A stretch of DNA of 64,000 nucleotides from Methanobacterium sp. UBA44 (GCA_002494885.1 DACV01000008.1:53058-117057); one strand, 5' to 3'. Counted from the first letter of the stretch, positions 53,792-62,865 are shown. The notes: a model not told the origin generated them from the letters alone. Made by a program: numbers and translations.

Positions 53792-54691
53792 ATGGCGAAT
53801 GTAGTAGAAATAAAATCAGCGAAAATAGTTCCTTTCACATTGATGTCCTCTTCAATTTCAGCAATTTTAGCCTTTATTGGCGGAATATTATTTGCTATTA
53901 TAGCCGGAATTGCAGTAGCGCTTCTTCCAGCACCATGGGGCGGCCTACTGGCAGGACTGGGTGTAGCTGCAATAATCGCTTATCCAATATTAACATTCTT
54001 AGTAGGCCTTTCAACAGTATTTCTTAGTGTATTGCTTTATAATCTATTAGTTCCTAGAGTCGGTGGAGTAAAATTAGCTATGGAAGAAAATAGAGTTGTA
54101 TCCATACCAATTGTACCATTTGCATTGATTCTGTCAATTATTGGGGCAATATGGGCTTTCATAATTGGATTAGTATTATCAACAGGAATTGCACCATTAG
54201 CAGGATTAATCGGTACAGCACTACCTTTAATCGGCAATGCAACAAATACCACTATTACCGGCTCAATGTTTGGAGCGGGGACAACATTCTTATATGTATT
54301 CCTGATCATTGGGCTACCAATATTAGCGTTCATATTCGGATTCATTTACAACGCTTTATTTGCAATATTCTACAATTTCATTGCCGCCAGAGCAGCTAAA
54401 ATACAGTTAAACTTTACAGCAGTTACAGGAGCATGGAATGATCTAACATCAATACCTATAGTACCAGCAGCTCTTGCTTTAGCAGTTGTTTCAGCAGTAT
54501 TTGGAATTCTTTCTGGACTGGGAAACCTTGCAACATTAGCTGGCCAGGGACAAGCCAGTGCAGGATTCGTATCTTTATTAACATCAATTATAGGCAATTT
54601 CATACAGACTTTCATAGTAGTTGCAATAGGAGCATGGCTCTATAACTTCCTGGCGCCCAGAATTGGTGCAGTCAAACTGGAACTTGAATAA
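53792..54691 (+). CDS. Membrane protein with threefold internal repeat
   Basis: A 299-residue membrane protein. A unit of two helices ending in a (Y/F)N.L.PR.G..KL tag occurs three times (YNLLVPRVGGVKLAMEE; YNFIAARAAKIQLNFTA; YNFLAPRIGAVKLELE), and each new unit opens with a similar SIPIVPFALIL or SIPIVPAALAL segment. This is an internal triplication. A perfect AAAGGAGGTGA ribosome binding site suggests strong expression. No transporter motif is seen; function unknown. Confidence 0.7.
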   Translation: MANVVEIKSAKIVPFTLMSSSISAILAFIGGILFAIIAGIAVALLPAPWGGLLAGLGVAAIIAYPILTFLVGLSTVFLSVLLYNLLVPRVGGVKLAMEENRVVSIPIVPFALILSIIGAIWAFIIGLVLSTGIAPLAGLIGTALPLIGNATNTTITGSMFGAGTTFLYVFLIIGLPILAFIFGFIYNALFAIFYNFIAARAAKIQLNFTAVTGAWNDLTSIPIVPAALALAVVSAVFGILSGLGNLATLAGQGQASAGFVSLLTSIIGNFIQTFIVVAIGAWLYNFLAPRIGAVKLELE

Positions 54692-54735
54692 AACCATTAA
54701 TTTTTTTTCTTTTTCTATTTAAATTCTATTTTTAA

Positions 54736-55422
54736 CTAACAATGGTTCATTTTCCGCTTCCATGACCTTGGAATCTCGTTGAAGTATGCACGATGTATTT
54801 TTAGTTTATAATTACAACAAACACCACCTAAAACCCTATGTTTCTTTGTTTTTGTAGCATCAACTGCATCGAAGTCAGTCCAGTTTTCATATTCTCTACC
54901 TTTAATATTCAATATGATGTGGCCAAATCTAACGCCATTTGTATGCTTTTTTGTGGGATTACAAAAGACATATACATGTTCAAACCTTACCTGATATCCA
55001 AGACATTCCAGTACAGGTTTAAGCATCTGTGCATAATCAGTGCAGTTGATCCCCTCATTTTTAACTCTTTTCCATGCCTGAGCATCATCAAAAACATCAT
55101 TATAATAACAGAGATATCTTCCATGTTTCCATAGAGCATTATAAAGATCAGTGGCGTTATTTATTTGCATTCCAAAAATTGCTTCAGCTATTCTTACTAT
55201 TTGGGGCCTGGTAACATCAGGAATTGGATTTACTCTTATAAATCTTGGATTTCTTCTATTTTTAGAAATAAATGCATTAACACGGCTTATCATATCTTCA
55301 TATTGATCTTTTGCTATTTTTATGCCATTTAAAGTAACATATCTGGGTTTTCTACTGTTTTTTCTTTCAAATTCAACTATCCTGGAATTTACATCAAAGT
55401 AGGAATCATATGAAATCATCAT
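54736..55422 (-). CDS. Pseudomurein endoisopeptidase-like cysteine peptidase
   Basis: A 228-residue protein. The N-terminal ~85 residues contain repeats like pseudomurein-binding repeats (RKPRYVTLNGIKIAKDQYED; RNPRFIRVNPIPD). The C-terminal half is a transglutaminase-like Cys peptidase with C127 (GINCTDYAQ), H168 (VRFGHIIL) and an Asp at 183 or 185 (NWTDFDAVD), as in PeiW/PeiP of methanogen phages, which cut the peptide bridges of pseudomurein. The catalytic triad is complete. The gene directly upstream encodes a holin-like membrane protein, so the two look like a lysis pair. Confidence 0.75.
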   Translation of the reverse strand: MMISYDSYFDVNSRIVEFERKNSRKPRYVTLNGIKIAKDQYEDMISRVNAFISKNRRNPRFIRVNPIPDVTRPQIVRIAEAIFGMQINNATDLYNALWKHGRYLCYYNDVFDDAQAWKRVKNEGINCTDYAQMLKPVLECLGYQVRFEHVYVFCNPTKKHTNGVRFGHIILNIKGREYENWTDFDAVDATKTKKHRVLGGVCCNYKLKIHRAYFNEIPRSWKRKMNHC

Positions 55423-55432
55423 TTTAGACCCT

Positions 55433-55774
55433 CTAAGCTATTTCTTCTTCCTTAACATCTTCCAGATTTATTTCCTCTGAATTTACTACTATTTCATCAA
55501 TTTCTTCCTCTACAGAATGGTTTGTTTGATTATGTAATTCAGTTTGCTTATTTTCTTCTGTGTCAGCTACTATTTCTTCTTCTTGAACTTCTCTTAGAGA
55601 TTTCTGACCTATAAATCCAGCAATTCCACCCACTGCCATTGATGCAATATTTGATTCTTTCATAACCAGCGCCACAAGCGTTATTGTTATCAAACCAAAT
55701 ATTGCCAGTTTATTCAGACTTATTTTAATATTTCCTGCCGTTTCTGTCATTTTATTCCTCTTTAATTTATCCAT
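55433..55774 (-). CDS. Holin-like small membrane protein
   Basis: A 113-residue protein: short basic N-terminus, two closely spaced hydrophobic segments (LAIFGLITITLVALVM and IASMAVGGIAGFIGQ) and a long, very acidic Glu-rich C-terminal tail. The start MDKLKRNKMTETAG follows AAAGAGGAATA. Size, topology and position 10 bases before the endoisopeptidase gene fit a phage holin. Holins share no sequence motif, so this rests on context. Confidence 0.5.
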   Translation of the reverse strand: MDKLKRNKMTETAGNIKISLNKLAIFGLITITLVALVMKESNIASMAVGGIAGFIGQKSLREVQEEEIVADTEENKQTELHNQTNHSVEEEIDEIVVNSEEINLEDVKEEEIA

Positions 55775-56009
55775 ACATCCTGGTTAAAGATATTAGCTAT
55801 CTTTTCTATATTATGTTGATTGAAATTATTCTGTTAAAGTATTATTATAATATATAAACATAAAAGTTATATACAGAGTTATCTGCATTAATTTATTCTG
55901 AATGCATAACCTAATAAGCGAACAGATACTAATAAAAATCAATAATTTGCGTTATATAAAGTAAAATAACCTGAAAAGACATAATTCAACACTCTCTGGA
56001 CGTGTAAAA

Positions 56010-56450
56010 ATGCAAAAGATCATAAAATGTAGGAAAATTTCAAAGGGCCATGCTCGAGGGGAAGTTATAGTTACAAAAGATCCATTAAGTTTTCTTGGTG
56101 GTGTAAACCCAGAAAAAGGAACAATCATCGAATCAGGACATGAATTATATGGTAAAAATATATCAGGCAAAATTCTGGTGATCCCTGCAGGAAAAGGATC
56201 TACAGTTGGATCTTATGTCATATTTCAGATGGCTAAAAACAATACTGCCCCCCTTGCAATAATATCCATTAAAGCAGAGCCTATTATTGCAACAGGAGCC
56301 ATTATGGCAGGAATACCTATGGTAGACCAACCTGATGTCAATATCTTATATCTGCTAAAGGAAGGAGATTTAGTTGAAGTAGATGCTGATTCTGAAGTCA
56401 TTAAGATTCTAAATCCTGCAAAAACTAATTTAAAAATTAAAAATAAATAA
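56010..56450 (+). CDS. Phosphomevalonate dehydratase small subunit (AcnX swivel, DUF126)
   Basis: A 146-residue DUF126 protein, the swivelling small subunit of aconitase-X enzymes. In archaea this pair is phosphomevalonate dehydratase, part of the modified mevalonate route to isoprenoid lipids. Motifs include the ISKGHARGEVIVTKDPLSF start, IPAGKGSTVGSYVIFQM with the conserved Ser, and AGIPMVD. The large subunit is not adjacent here. Confidence 0.85.
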   Translation: MQKIIKCRKISKGHARGEVIVTKDPLSFLGGVNPEKGTIIESGHELYGKNISGKILVIPAGKGSTVGSYVIFQMAKNNTAPLAIISIKAEPIIATGAIMAGIPMVDQPDVNILYLLKEGDLVEVDADSEVIKILNPAKTNLKIKNK

Positions 56451-56458
56451 AATTTATA

Positions 56459-56866
56459 TTATTCTACATATTCACCCTGACCATGTGATTTAACATATTC
56501 GCCTACGGCGCCCCCAATAGCTGCAAGAACTCCACATATTATTATGGCAATGATTGTAACAAATATTACCACCAGAACACCTATTGCACCTATTGCAATT
56601 CCTAATTCGGCAAGTAACAGCGCTATTAGTGCCGCAGCAATGCCAACACCAAAGAGGGTTAAAATTCCAATTAATAAACCTCCCAAAGCCCCTGCAATAG
56701 CCCCATTTATTATACTGCTCTCAAATTCATCTTTAATTAAATATGCAGTTATAAAACCAGCTATTATCGGCCCTAAAAAGAACAGGGGAGAAAATATAAC
56801 AGCCAGAACAAAGGTTAATACTGCAGTTAGTAATGCGCCTATTCCAACAGAAGTCCAATCAGTCAT
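56459..56866 (-). CDS. DUF5518 membrane protein, copy 1
   Basis: A 135-residue membrane protein with about four Gly/Ala-rich helices, starting MTDWTSVGIGALLTAVLTFV. The pattern of a short start, GPIIAGFITAYL, then GAIAGALGGLLIGIL fits DUF5518, a family common in Methanobacteriales. Its start follows a GGAGGTGA ribosome binding site, part of which forms hairpin element E. Three such genes occur in this 1.7-kb stretch on one strand. Function unknown. Confidence 0.7.
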   Translation of the reverse strand: MTDWTSVGIGALLTAVLTFVLAVIFSPLFFLGPIIAGFITAYLIKDEFESSIINGAIAGALGGLLIGILTLFGVGIAAALIALLLAELGIAIGAIGVLVVIFVTIIAIIICGVLAAIGGAVGEYVKSHGQGEYVE

Positions 56867-56878
56867 TTCTTTTCACCT

Positions 56879-57067
56879 CCAAAAATTCATTTTTGGGGTT
56901 TACGAACACTTTGTGTTCAGAACATGGACAAATCTATGATTTGTCCGGCCACAAAACCATAGTTTTGTAGGCATCAAAAACCTTGGTTTTTGAATGTTCA
57001 GGAAATCATAGCAATCGAAAATCACAGATTTTCGTGCTCCAAACGCTTCGCGTTTGAGAGATTTCCT
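56879..57067. other. Hairpin-chain element E: seven hairpins, two of the groups enclosed
   Basis: Perfect stems in order: CCAAAAAT/ATTTTTGG (56879-56896), GAACAC-TTT-GTGTTC (56904-56918), GGACAAATC-TAT-GATTTGTCC (56926-56946), ACAAAAC/GTTTTGT (56951-56968), TCAAAAACC/GGTTTTTGA (56974-56993), CGAAAATC-ACA-GATTTTCG (57016-57034) and CAAACGC-TTC-GCGTTTG (57040-57056). GAACAT/ATGTTC (56920-56925/56994-56999) closes the third to fifth into a four-way junction. AGGAAATC/GATTTCCT (57000-57007/57060-57067) encloses the last two. It begins in the upstream end of a DUF5518 gene's ribosome binding site. Confidence 0.85.
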
Positions 57068-57278
57068 TCAACTCAATCCTGAGTCAGTATTATTATATTC
57101 TTAATCATTAAAATAATTATTCAAAATCTTATTTAAACAAATATTTAACCATTTAGTAGTGTAAAATTATTTTAAATAGAAAATTAACTATATATTCACA
57201 TTAATTAGCCTTTTAAATTATTATTTTATCCTTAAAAAGAAAAAATAATCTTAATAATCCCCATTATAGACTTTCAAA

Positions 57279-57614
57279 TCACCTTTTTGCTAATATGTAT
57301 CCAATAGCTCCCCCTAATGCGCCTAAAATAATGTCTAAAATTATTTGAAGTGTCAAATTTATAAATGAAGTTGTTATAACTAAATACCCTCCAACCATCA
57401 ATAAAATAATTATTGATACAACACCACCAAGGACCCCAATGAGCCCCCCATGAATAATTCCATTTTTTATATCTCTATTTACCCAATAACCCACAATTAT
57501 TCCTATTATAATTAAACTGATGTAGGAACCTGAATTTCCAATTACTGCATTTAAAGTTGTAGCAAGTATCACCGCTAAAATAAAGCCAATTATTGATATT
57601 CTCCAGTTAATCAT
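57279..57614 (-). CDS. DUF5518 membrane protein, copy 2
   Basis: A 111-residue membrane protein: INWRISIIGFILAVILATTL start, IIVGYWVNRDIKNGIIHGGL in the middle, and ILGALGGAIGYILAKR at the end. The motif layout is the clearest DUF5518 match of the three. It has its own start with a GAGAATAT region and lies in tandem with the other copies. Gene duplication within the locus is likely. Confidence 0.75.
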   Translation of the reverse strand: MINWRISIIGFILAVILATTLNAVIGNSGSYISLIIIGIIVGYWVNRDIKNGIIHGGLIGVLGGVVSIIILLMVGGYLVITTSFINLTLQIILDIILGALGGAIGYILAKR

Positions 57615-57803
57615 CCTTATATTCTCCAGTGGATTAAATAATGATTCTTTAATTCATATATCTTTTTAATAGTTCAATATGCTTAATAAATCAATGGATT
57701 AATAAATAGTTATAAATTCAGCTATTAATAATTGAACTGGCTTTAAAATATAAAATAACCGCTTTAATTAAGTGAATTTAAAAATAAAAAAAATAAATTA
57801 ATG

Positions 57804-58076
57804 TTATACATTTCTTCCAGTTACCAGTGAACCTATAGCTCCACCAATTGCACCTAAAATTATGTCAACAATCCATGCAACTATTAAATATACCCCAATA
57901 ACTGATGGAGCTAAACCTGCTATTATCACTGCAATCATTGGTCCGTATATAGGAGAGAATAATCCAAAAATAAATGATAGCACTATGGCTATGATAGGCC
58001 CAACGACTATTGCAGTCCAATTAACCACTACTGCAATTTTTCTCATCTCCATTATTACATATTTATATATTTTCAT
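57804..58076 (-). CDS. DUF5518-like membrane protein, copy 3
   Basis: A short membrane protein with the tail DIILGALGGAIGSLVTGR almost identical to copy 2 in sense. The longest frame is 90 residues, but the family start (..NWT or ..NWR) falls at a GTG about 20 codons in, so the real protein may be about 70 residues; the ribosome binding site (GGAGATGA) does not settle it. It is probably a diverged member missing one central helix. Confidence 0.6.
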   Translation of the reverse strand: MKIYKYVIMEMRKIAVVVNWTAIVVGPIIAIVLSFIFGLFSPIYGPMIAVIIAGLAPSVIGVYLIVAWIVDIILGAIGGAIGSLVTGRNV

Positions 58077-58198
58077 TACAATATTTAATTATTTTTCTTT
58101 TAACTGATATTGGGCAATTAAAAGCTTCTAGGCAAATAAAAACAAAAAAAATAGAGGTGAATTTTCAATAATATTTCAATTTAAATTCATTAAAGAAT

Positions 58199-59323
58199 TT
58201 AAAAAATAATTTTGAATTCAGTGCCTTCCAAAGTACTTACTTCAATTTTCCCATTAAGTTGTTTAACCAGTTTATTAACCAGCCTTAAACCGGATGTTTC
58301 TGTTTTTTCAATATCAATTTCTTTTTTTAAGCCAATTCCATTATCCGATACAGTTAAAACTGTTTTACTGTTATCAGAATGGAATTTAATATCTATCTGG
58401 CCTCTTCTTCCATCTGGAAAGGCGTGTTTTAAAGAATTAGTTACAATCTCATTTATAATAAGTCCACATGGAATTGCAACATCAATATCCAGAGGTATTC
58501 CTTCAACATCCATTTTAAAGGAAATAAGATCAGAATCAATTCCATAATAATCAAATAAATAACTGGTTAATTCACGTATATAACATGCAAAATCAATCAT
58601 TGCAAAGTCTTCTGATTGATAAAGCTTTTCATTAATTAATTCCACTGCTTTTGCCCTGTTTTGAATCTCCTGATTAAAATCCTGGGGATTCTTCTGGCCA
58701 TTCTGGAAATATTCAGCATCAATTATACTAATAATTGTATGTAAACTGTTTTGAATTCTCTCCTGAATTTCATCGAGTAATATCTTTTTTTCTTCAAGGG
58801 ATGCCCTAATTTCTTCTTCAGCCAGTTTACGTTCATTAATTTCCCTTCGAAGTTTTTTATTTGCTTCTTTAAGTCCTAATGTGCGTTTTTCAACCAGTTC
58901 TTCCAGATGATCCCTGTGTTTAATTAATTCTTCCTGGGTTGATTTACGCTCAATTGCATAAAAAATGGAACGGGCAAGTAATTTTCCGTCAACTTCCCCT
59001 TTCATAAGATAATCCTGAGCTCCCTGATGTACTGCTTCAATAGCTGTTTCTTCATCAGATTCTCCACTTAATATTACAATAGGCAAGTTTGATTTGCTAT
59101 TATGCGCTTTGATAAATGTATCAAACCCAGTATTATCTGGTAAGTTTAGATCTAAAAGTAAAACATCAAATTCGTCATTTTCAAGGCATTCTAATCCTTT
59201 ATCAAGCCTTTCTACATGGAAAAATTCAAAATTAAAACGTTCTACATCTTTAAGCATTTCCTGGATTAATCTAACATCCCTAATATTATCTTCAATTATT
59301 AAAATTCTGATAGAATCACCCAT
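58199..59323 (-). CDS. Response regulator fused to a degenerate histidine kinase
   Basis: A 374-residue protein: a receiver domain (1-125; acidic pocket E11, D12, phosphoacceptor D58 in LLLDLN, S86, K108), a coiled coil (about 127-178), a HisKA_2-type dimerisation segment and an HATPase domain (about 240-374; N box NEIVTNSLKHAF, G box DNGIGL). At the place where HisKA_2 kinases read KEIHHRVKNNL, this one has DEIQERIQNSL, so the phosphoacceptor His is Gln187. It may bind ATP yet not autophosphorylate, acting as a switch on its receiver signal. The next gene (FilR1-type) follows on the same strand, 58 bases away. Confidence 0.88.
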   Translation of the reverse strand: MGDSIRILIIEDNIRDVRLIQEMLKDVERFNFEFFHVERLDKGLECLENDEFDVLLLDLNLPDNTGFDTFIKAHNSKSNLPIVILSGESDEETAIEAVHQGAQDYLMKGEVDGKLLARSIFYAIERKSTQEELIKHRDHLEELVEKRTLGLKEANKKLRREINERKLAEEEIRASLEEKKILLDEIQERIQNSLHTIISIIDAEYFQNGQKNPQDFNQEIQNRAKAVELINEKLYQSEDFAMIDFACYIRELTSYLFDYYGIDSDLISFKMDVEGIPLDIDVAIPCGLIINEIVTNSLKHAFPDGRRGQIDIKFHSDNSKTVLTVSDNGIGLKKEIDIEKTETSGLRLVNKLVKQLNGKIEVSTLEGTEFKIIF

Positions 59324-59380
59324 CTAAATTTGCACCCCAGCATTATTGTTTAATTTTATCAAAATCAATAAACCTATTAT

Positions 59381-60190
59381 TTATAATTTAACCTCTTCTG
59401 CTTGTTCTAAATAATAATTAAATAAGCGATTGCCCCATTCTATGGCTTCTTTATCTTTGCTTATTAAATATTTGTGAAGATCATAGATTCCATCTGTTGA
59501 AAAAAGACCTAAAGCAAGAAAATTGTCTGCTACTGTAAAAGACAGTTTTATGTCTTCAATTTTCCATAACTTGAAATTTTTTTCTAAAAGTGCCTTTTTA
59601 AGGTTCTCCCGACCTTTTATCTCAATCCATTTTTCTAAAACTTCTGATGTCAACATAAGTTGCATCGAACTTTTTTCCAGTATTTCCTCAAACATCTCTA
59701 TTTTCTGGGGAAGAAGAACAGATGATATGTATCTTACTTCATTTGCCTTTGATAATAGCTCTGCATGAATTGTTTGGGGTTTCATTACATCTGTAGGTGT
59801 TGATTCAACTACAAATGAATTATTGAGACTTCCAATCCTTTCAAGTAAATATTCAGGTATTGCTCCTATTTCATGCTTTAAAAGTATTTTCTCAAGCTCT
59901 CCTAATGAAGTGAATGCTTTAATCAAGTTAGTGAGATTAAGTACAACAATTTTTCCAGTTTGAGATAGAGAGTATCCTCCCGATTTTTTTAAAATGAGAT
60001 TTCTTTCTTCAAGCTGGCTCATTCCATGTAAAATTGTTGAAGAGTTCAAATTGGTTTTATCCTTAAGGTCACCCAAATTTTTTGATCCTTGATTCAAAAC
60101 TATGATAATCTTTGTTCTAACATCAGAAGCTGTAAGGAACTTTAAATCATCTCTAACTTTTTCATAAAGCTTTAAAATATTTGAAGACAT
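59381..60190 (-). CDS. FilR1-type (DUF1724) transcriptional regulator
   Basis: A 269-residue regulator. The N-terminal winged helix (about 20-85: LGDLKDKTNLNSSTILHGMS and LILKKSGGYSLSQTGKIV) is followed by the FilR1/DUF1724 domain (about 125-265), found in FilR1 of Methanosaeta, where it works with a filI kinase. Here it sits right next to a receiver-kinase protein, the same pairing, so a two-part signalling system is likely. A TATA-like element lies near 60320. Confidence 0.85.
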   Translation of the reverse strand: MSSNILKLYEKVRDDLKFLTASDVRTKIIIVLNQGSKNLGDLKDKTNLNSSTILHGMSQLEERNLILKKSGGYSLSQTGKIVVLNLTNLIKAFTSLGELEKILLKHEIGAIPEYLLERIGSLNNSFVVESTPTDVMKPQTIHAELLSKANEVRYISSVLLPQKIEMFEEILEKSSMQLMLTSEVLEKWIEIKGRENLKKALLEKNFKLWKIEDIKLSFTVADNFLALGLFSTDGIYDLHKYLISKDKEAIEWGNRLFNYYLEQAEEVKL

Positions 60191-60580
60191 TCTTTTTACC
60201 CTTTAAATTAAATTAATAGATGTGATCACATGTTATATTGTGTTTATTTCCCTAATTTTTCCCCTAATTCCTTTAATTCCATTATTCTCCTAATTAAAAT
60301 CATAAATTACCTGATTTTTCGTTATATAAACGAATTATTTGTAAAGATATCGAAATAACTAATACTTCCAATCAATTTTTGTTTTTTTTACTTATTATTT
60401 TTTATGATATTAATCTCCAATTAGAATTCTATAATAAAGGATTTTTTTATGTTTTTTAATCTAATAGTAATTAAAATCCTTTTATTCAGCTTATTAATAT
60501 AAAAAATATTGAAAAATATCTTATCCTTTAATTAAATATTATTGGAGAATTAAAATTATTATTTAAAAAAATCATAATAT
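60191..60580. other. AT-rich spacer, no gene seen
   Basis: Divergent promoter region between the FilR1 regulator and the SulP gene. TATA-like boxes occur near 60320 (minus) and 60587 (plus). No ORF or clear operator was found. Confidence 0.45.
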
Positions 60581-60668
60581 TTATAGAAATTATCCAATGG
60601 TGTTTATCATTAAAAATTAATTCTGTAAACATGATTTAAATCCCATATAATTATTTTAAAGGATTAAA

Positions 60669-62372
60669 ATGAAGTATATAAAGGATAAAATTGTTGACAA
60701 GTATGATGACTGGATTTTAGGTGGTATATTACCATTAAAACCCAATGTAACTTCTGAAATTATTGCTGGGTTAATTTTGGCCGCTATTGCTATTCCCGAA
60801 GTCATGGGTTATGCTAAAATAGCAGGAATGCCCATTATAACTGGTCTTTACACTATTTTACTTCCAATAGCCATATTTGCTATTTTTTGTTCTTCGCGCC
60901 ACCTCATAGTTGGTGCTGATTCTGCAACTGCAGCAATTCTGGTAAGTACGTTGGTAACAGTGGCGGCTATTGGAAGTCGTGACTACATTGCATTAGTTTC
61001 GTGGGTGGCTTTATTATGTGCAGTACTCCTTTTTATAGCCCGAATATTTAAGTTAGGTTTTATAGCAGATTTTATGTCCCGAACAGTGCTGGTGGGTTTC
61101 CTTACAGGAGTTGGAATCCAGGTAGCCATAAGTCAAATATCAACTATGCTTGGATTATCAGGAGGAGAAATGGGTTTAGACACAATTCCACAATTAATCA
61201 ACATTATTATGAACGTTTCCCATATTAACATATCTACAATTTTAATATCAGCCATTGTAATTATTGTAATCTTAGTATTTCGTTATATTTCACCTAAAAT
61301 TCCTGGAGCATTAATAGCAGTTATAGGAACAATTTTGGTCAGTTCATTACTTAATTTTCCAGGCCTTGGCATTTCTATAATAGGTACTGTGCCAAGTGGA
61401 TTTCCATCTATTGCTATACCATCTTTATCAGCTATAAATGCAGATAATTTTCAAAGTTTACTCGTAGCTGCATTTACCTGTTTTATAATAATAATTGCCC
61501 AGAGTGCAGCAACTTCCAGGGCTTATGCATTCCGTTTTTCAGAAGATCTCAATGAAGATAAGGATATCTTAGGTCTTGCACTTGCAAATGGTGCTGCTGG
61601 ATTAACAGGTACTTTTGTGGTTAATGGGAGCCCTACAAAAACAGAAATCGCAGATAGTGCCGGAAGTCGAAGCCAGTTAACTTCACTTGTAACAGCATTT
61701 GTAGTTCTACTGGTTCTCTTATTCTTTACAAAACCAATATCATTCATGCCCAATGCAACTTTAGCCAGTGTTGTATTTTTAATTGGACTTAATATGGTGG
61801 ACATTAAAGGATTAAATGATATTCGCAGTAAAATCAAATCAGAATACTATTTAGCCATTTTAACCGCGTTTACTGTAATTTTAACCGGTGTTTTATGGGG
61901 AATAATACTATCTATAATTTTATCAATGCTTTTACATTTAAGTCATAGTTATAGAGCAGTTAATAGCATTTTAATAAAAAATAAAGAGGGTAAATGGATT
62001 TTTGCCCCAGTTAAGTATGGAGAATCATCAGAAAAAGGCATTATCGTATACAGATTTAATCGGGATTTATACTATGCAAATTCTGATTTACTACGCCGCC
62101 AAGTACTTAAACTGGTAAAAGAAGCTGAAAATCCTATAAGATGGTTTGTATTGGATGCAGGTGGATTTGAGGCGATTGATTATACTTCCGCAGAAATGTT
62201 AAAGGATTTACACCATGAATTGGTAGGAAAAAAAGTTAAATTAGTCATAACAACTTCTATACCAGAGCTTAAAGATCAACTTGAATATCTGGGCCTAAAC
62301 GAAATTATAGGTCGTGAAAATATTTACGTTAGTGCCCGTGAAGCAATTGAAGCCTTTGAATCCCAAAACTAA
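60669..62372 (+). CDS. SulP-family anion transporter with STAS domain
   Basis: A 567-residue SLC26/SulP transporter. The membrane part (about 25-410) has the family's early AGLILAAIAIPEVMGYAKIA and the GSPTKTEIADSAGSRSQ loop. A C-terminal STAS domain (about 435-560) has the VLDAGGFEAIDYTSAEML nucleotide-binding-like turn. These carriers take up sulfate, bicarbonate or related oxyanions. For this organism sulfate, molybdate or bicarbonate are possible; the sequence does not decide. The ATG follows AAGGATTAAA. Confidence 0.9.
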   Translation: MKYIKDKIVDKYDDWILGGILPLKPNVTSEIIAGLILAAIAIPEVMGYAKIAGMPIITGLYTILLPIAIFAIFCSSRHLIVGADSATAAILVSTLVTVAAIGSRDYIALVSWVALLCAVLLFIARIFKLGFIADFMSRTVLVGFLTGVGIQVAISQISTMLGLSGGEMGLDTIPQLINIIMNVSHINISTILISAIVIIVILVFRYISPKIPGALIAVIGTILVSSLLNFPGLGISIIGTVPSGFPSIAIPSLSAINADNFQSLLVAAFTCFIIIIAQSAATSRAYAFRFSEDLNEDKDILGLALANGAAGLTGTFVVNGSPTKTEIADSAGSRSQLTSLVTAFVVLLVLLFFTKPISFMPNATLASVVFLIGLNMVDIKGLNDIRSKIKSEYYLAILTAFTVILTGVLWGIILSIILSMLLHLSHSYRAVNSILIKNKEGKWIFAPVKYGESSEKGIIVYRFNRDLYYANSDLLRRQVLKLVKEAENPIRWFVLDAGGFEAIDYTSAEMLKDLHHELVGKKVKLVITTSIPELKDQLEYLGLNEIIGRENIYVSAREAIEAFESQN

Positions 62373-62529
62373 TTATAATTAGATACTTAATTTTTAAGCT
62401 CTTATTTAAACTGTTATTTATGCTTATATTAATATATTGAAAACTTTTCATCTCTAAATTCAATAGAATATTTTGCTAAATGTCCTTTTTTCCCGTTTTC
62501 GGCGTGGTATATATCCCCTTATTATCTTT

Positions 62530-62666
62530 AATTATAGTTAGATACTTAATTTTTTTGATTATGTTTTATTCATTAATGGATTATAGGTTGAAGTCTTATA
62601 ACTCTTTTAAACAAGCTATATTTTTTTTAAGTAAAGTTTAATTACTCAGGTTCTTCACTATAAATT
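62530..62666. repeat. Dispersed repeat, internally deleted copy
   Basis: The inverse-orientation partner of 16212-16519. It keeps one end (AATTATAGTTAGATAC) and about 100 bp next to the other end (GTTCTTCACTATAAATT), but lacks about 178 bp of the middle. A further copy of the end motif only (AATTATAATTAGATAC) occurs at about 62374-62389. Confidence 0.65.
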
Positions 62667-62695
62667 GTTTTTTAGATTATTGGAGAATGTAGGAA

Positions 62696-62741
62696 CCATA
62701 CGAATTTCATTTCGTGGCCCGAAACAAAAGTTTCGGGGGCC
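62696..62741. other. Hairpin-chain element F
   Basis: ACGAA/TTCGT with a 6-nt loop (62700-62715), then a perfect 8-bp stem CCCGAAAC-AAAA-GTTTCGGG (62718-62737) that can extend with the flanking GGCC pair. A palindrome CAGATATCTG follows near 62754-62763. It lies between the SulP gene and the APC permease, next to the dispersed repeat. Confidence 0.6.
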
Positions 62742-62865
62742 CAAAATGCACATCAGATATCTGTATAATTTTTCTCCCCATGTCTGCACCAATTTAATAA
62801 ATATTATTTGCCTGAGTAAATATAATACTTTATAACATAATAATATTATTCAATGGAGAAATTAA

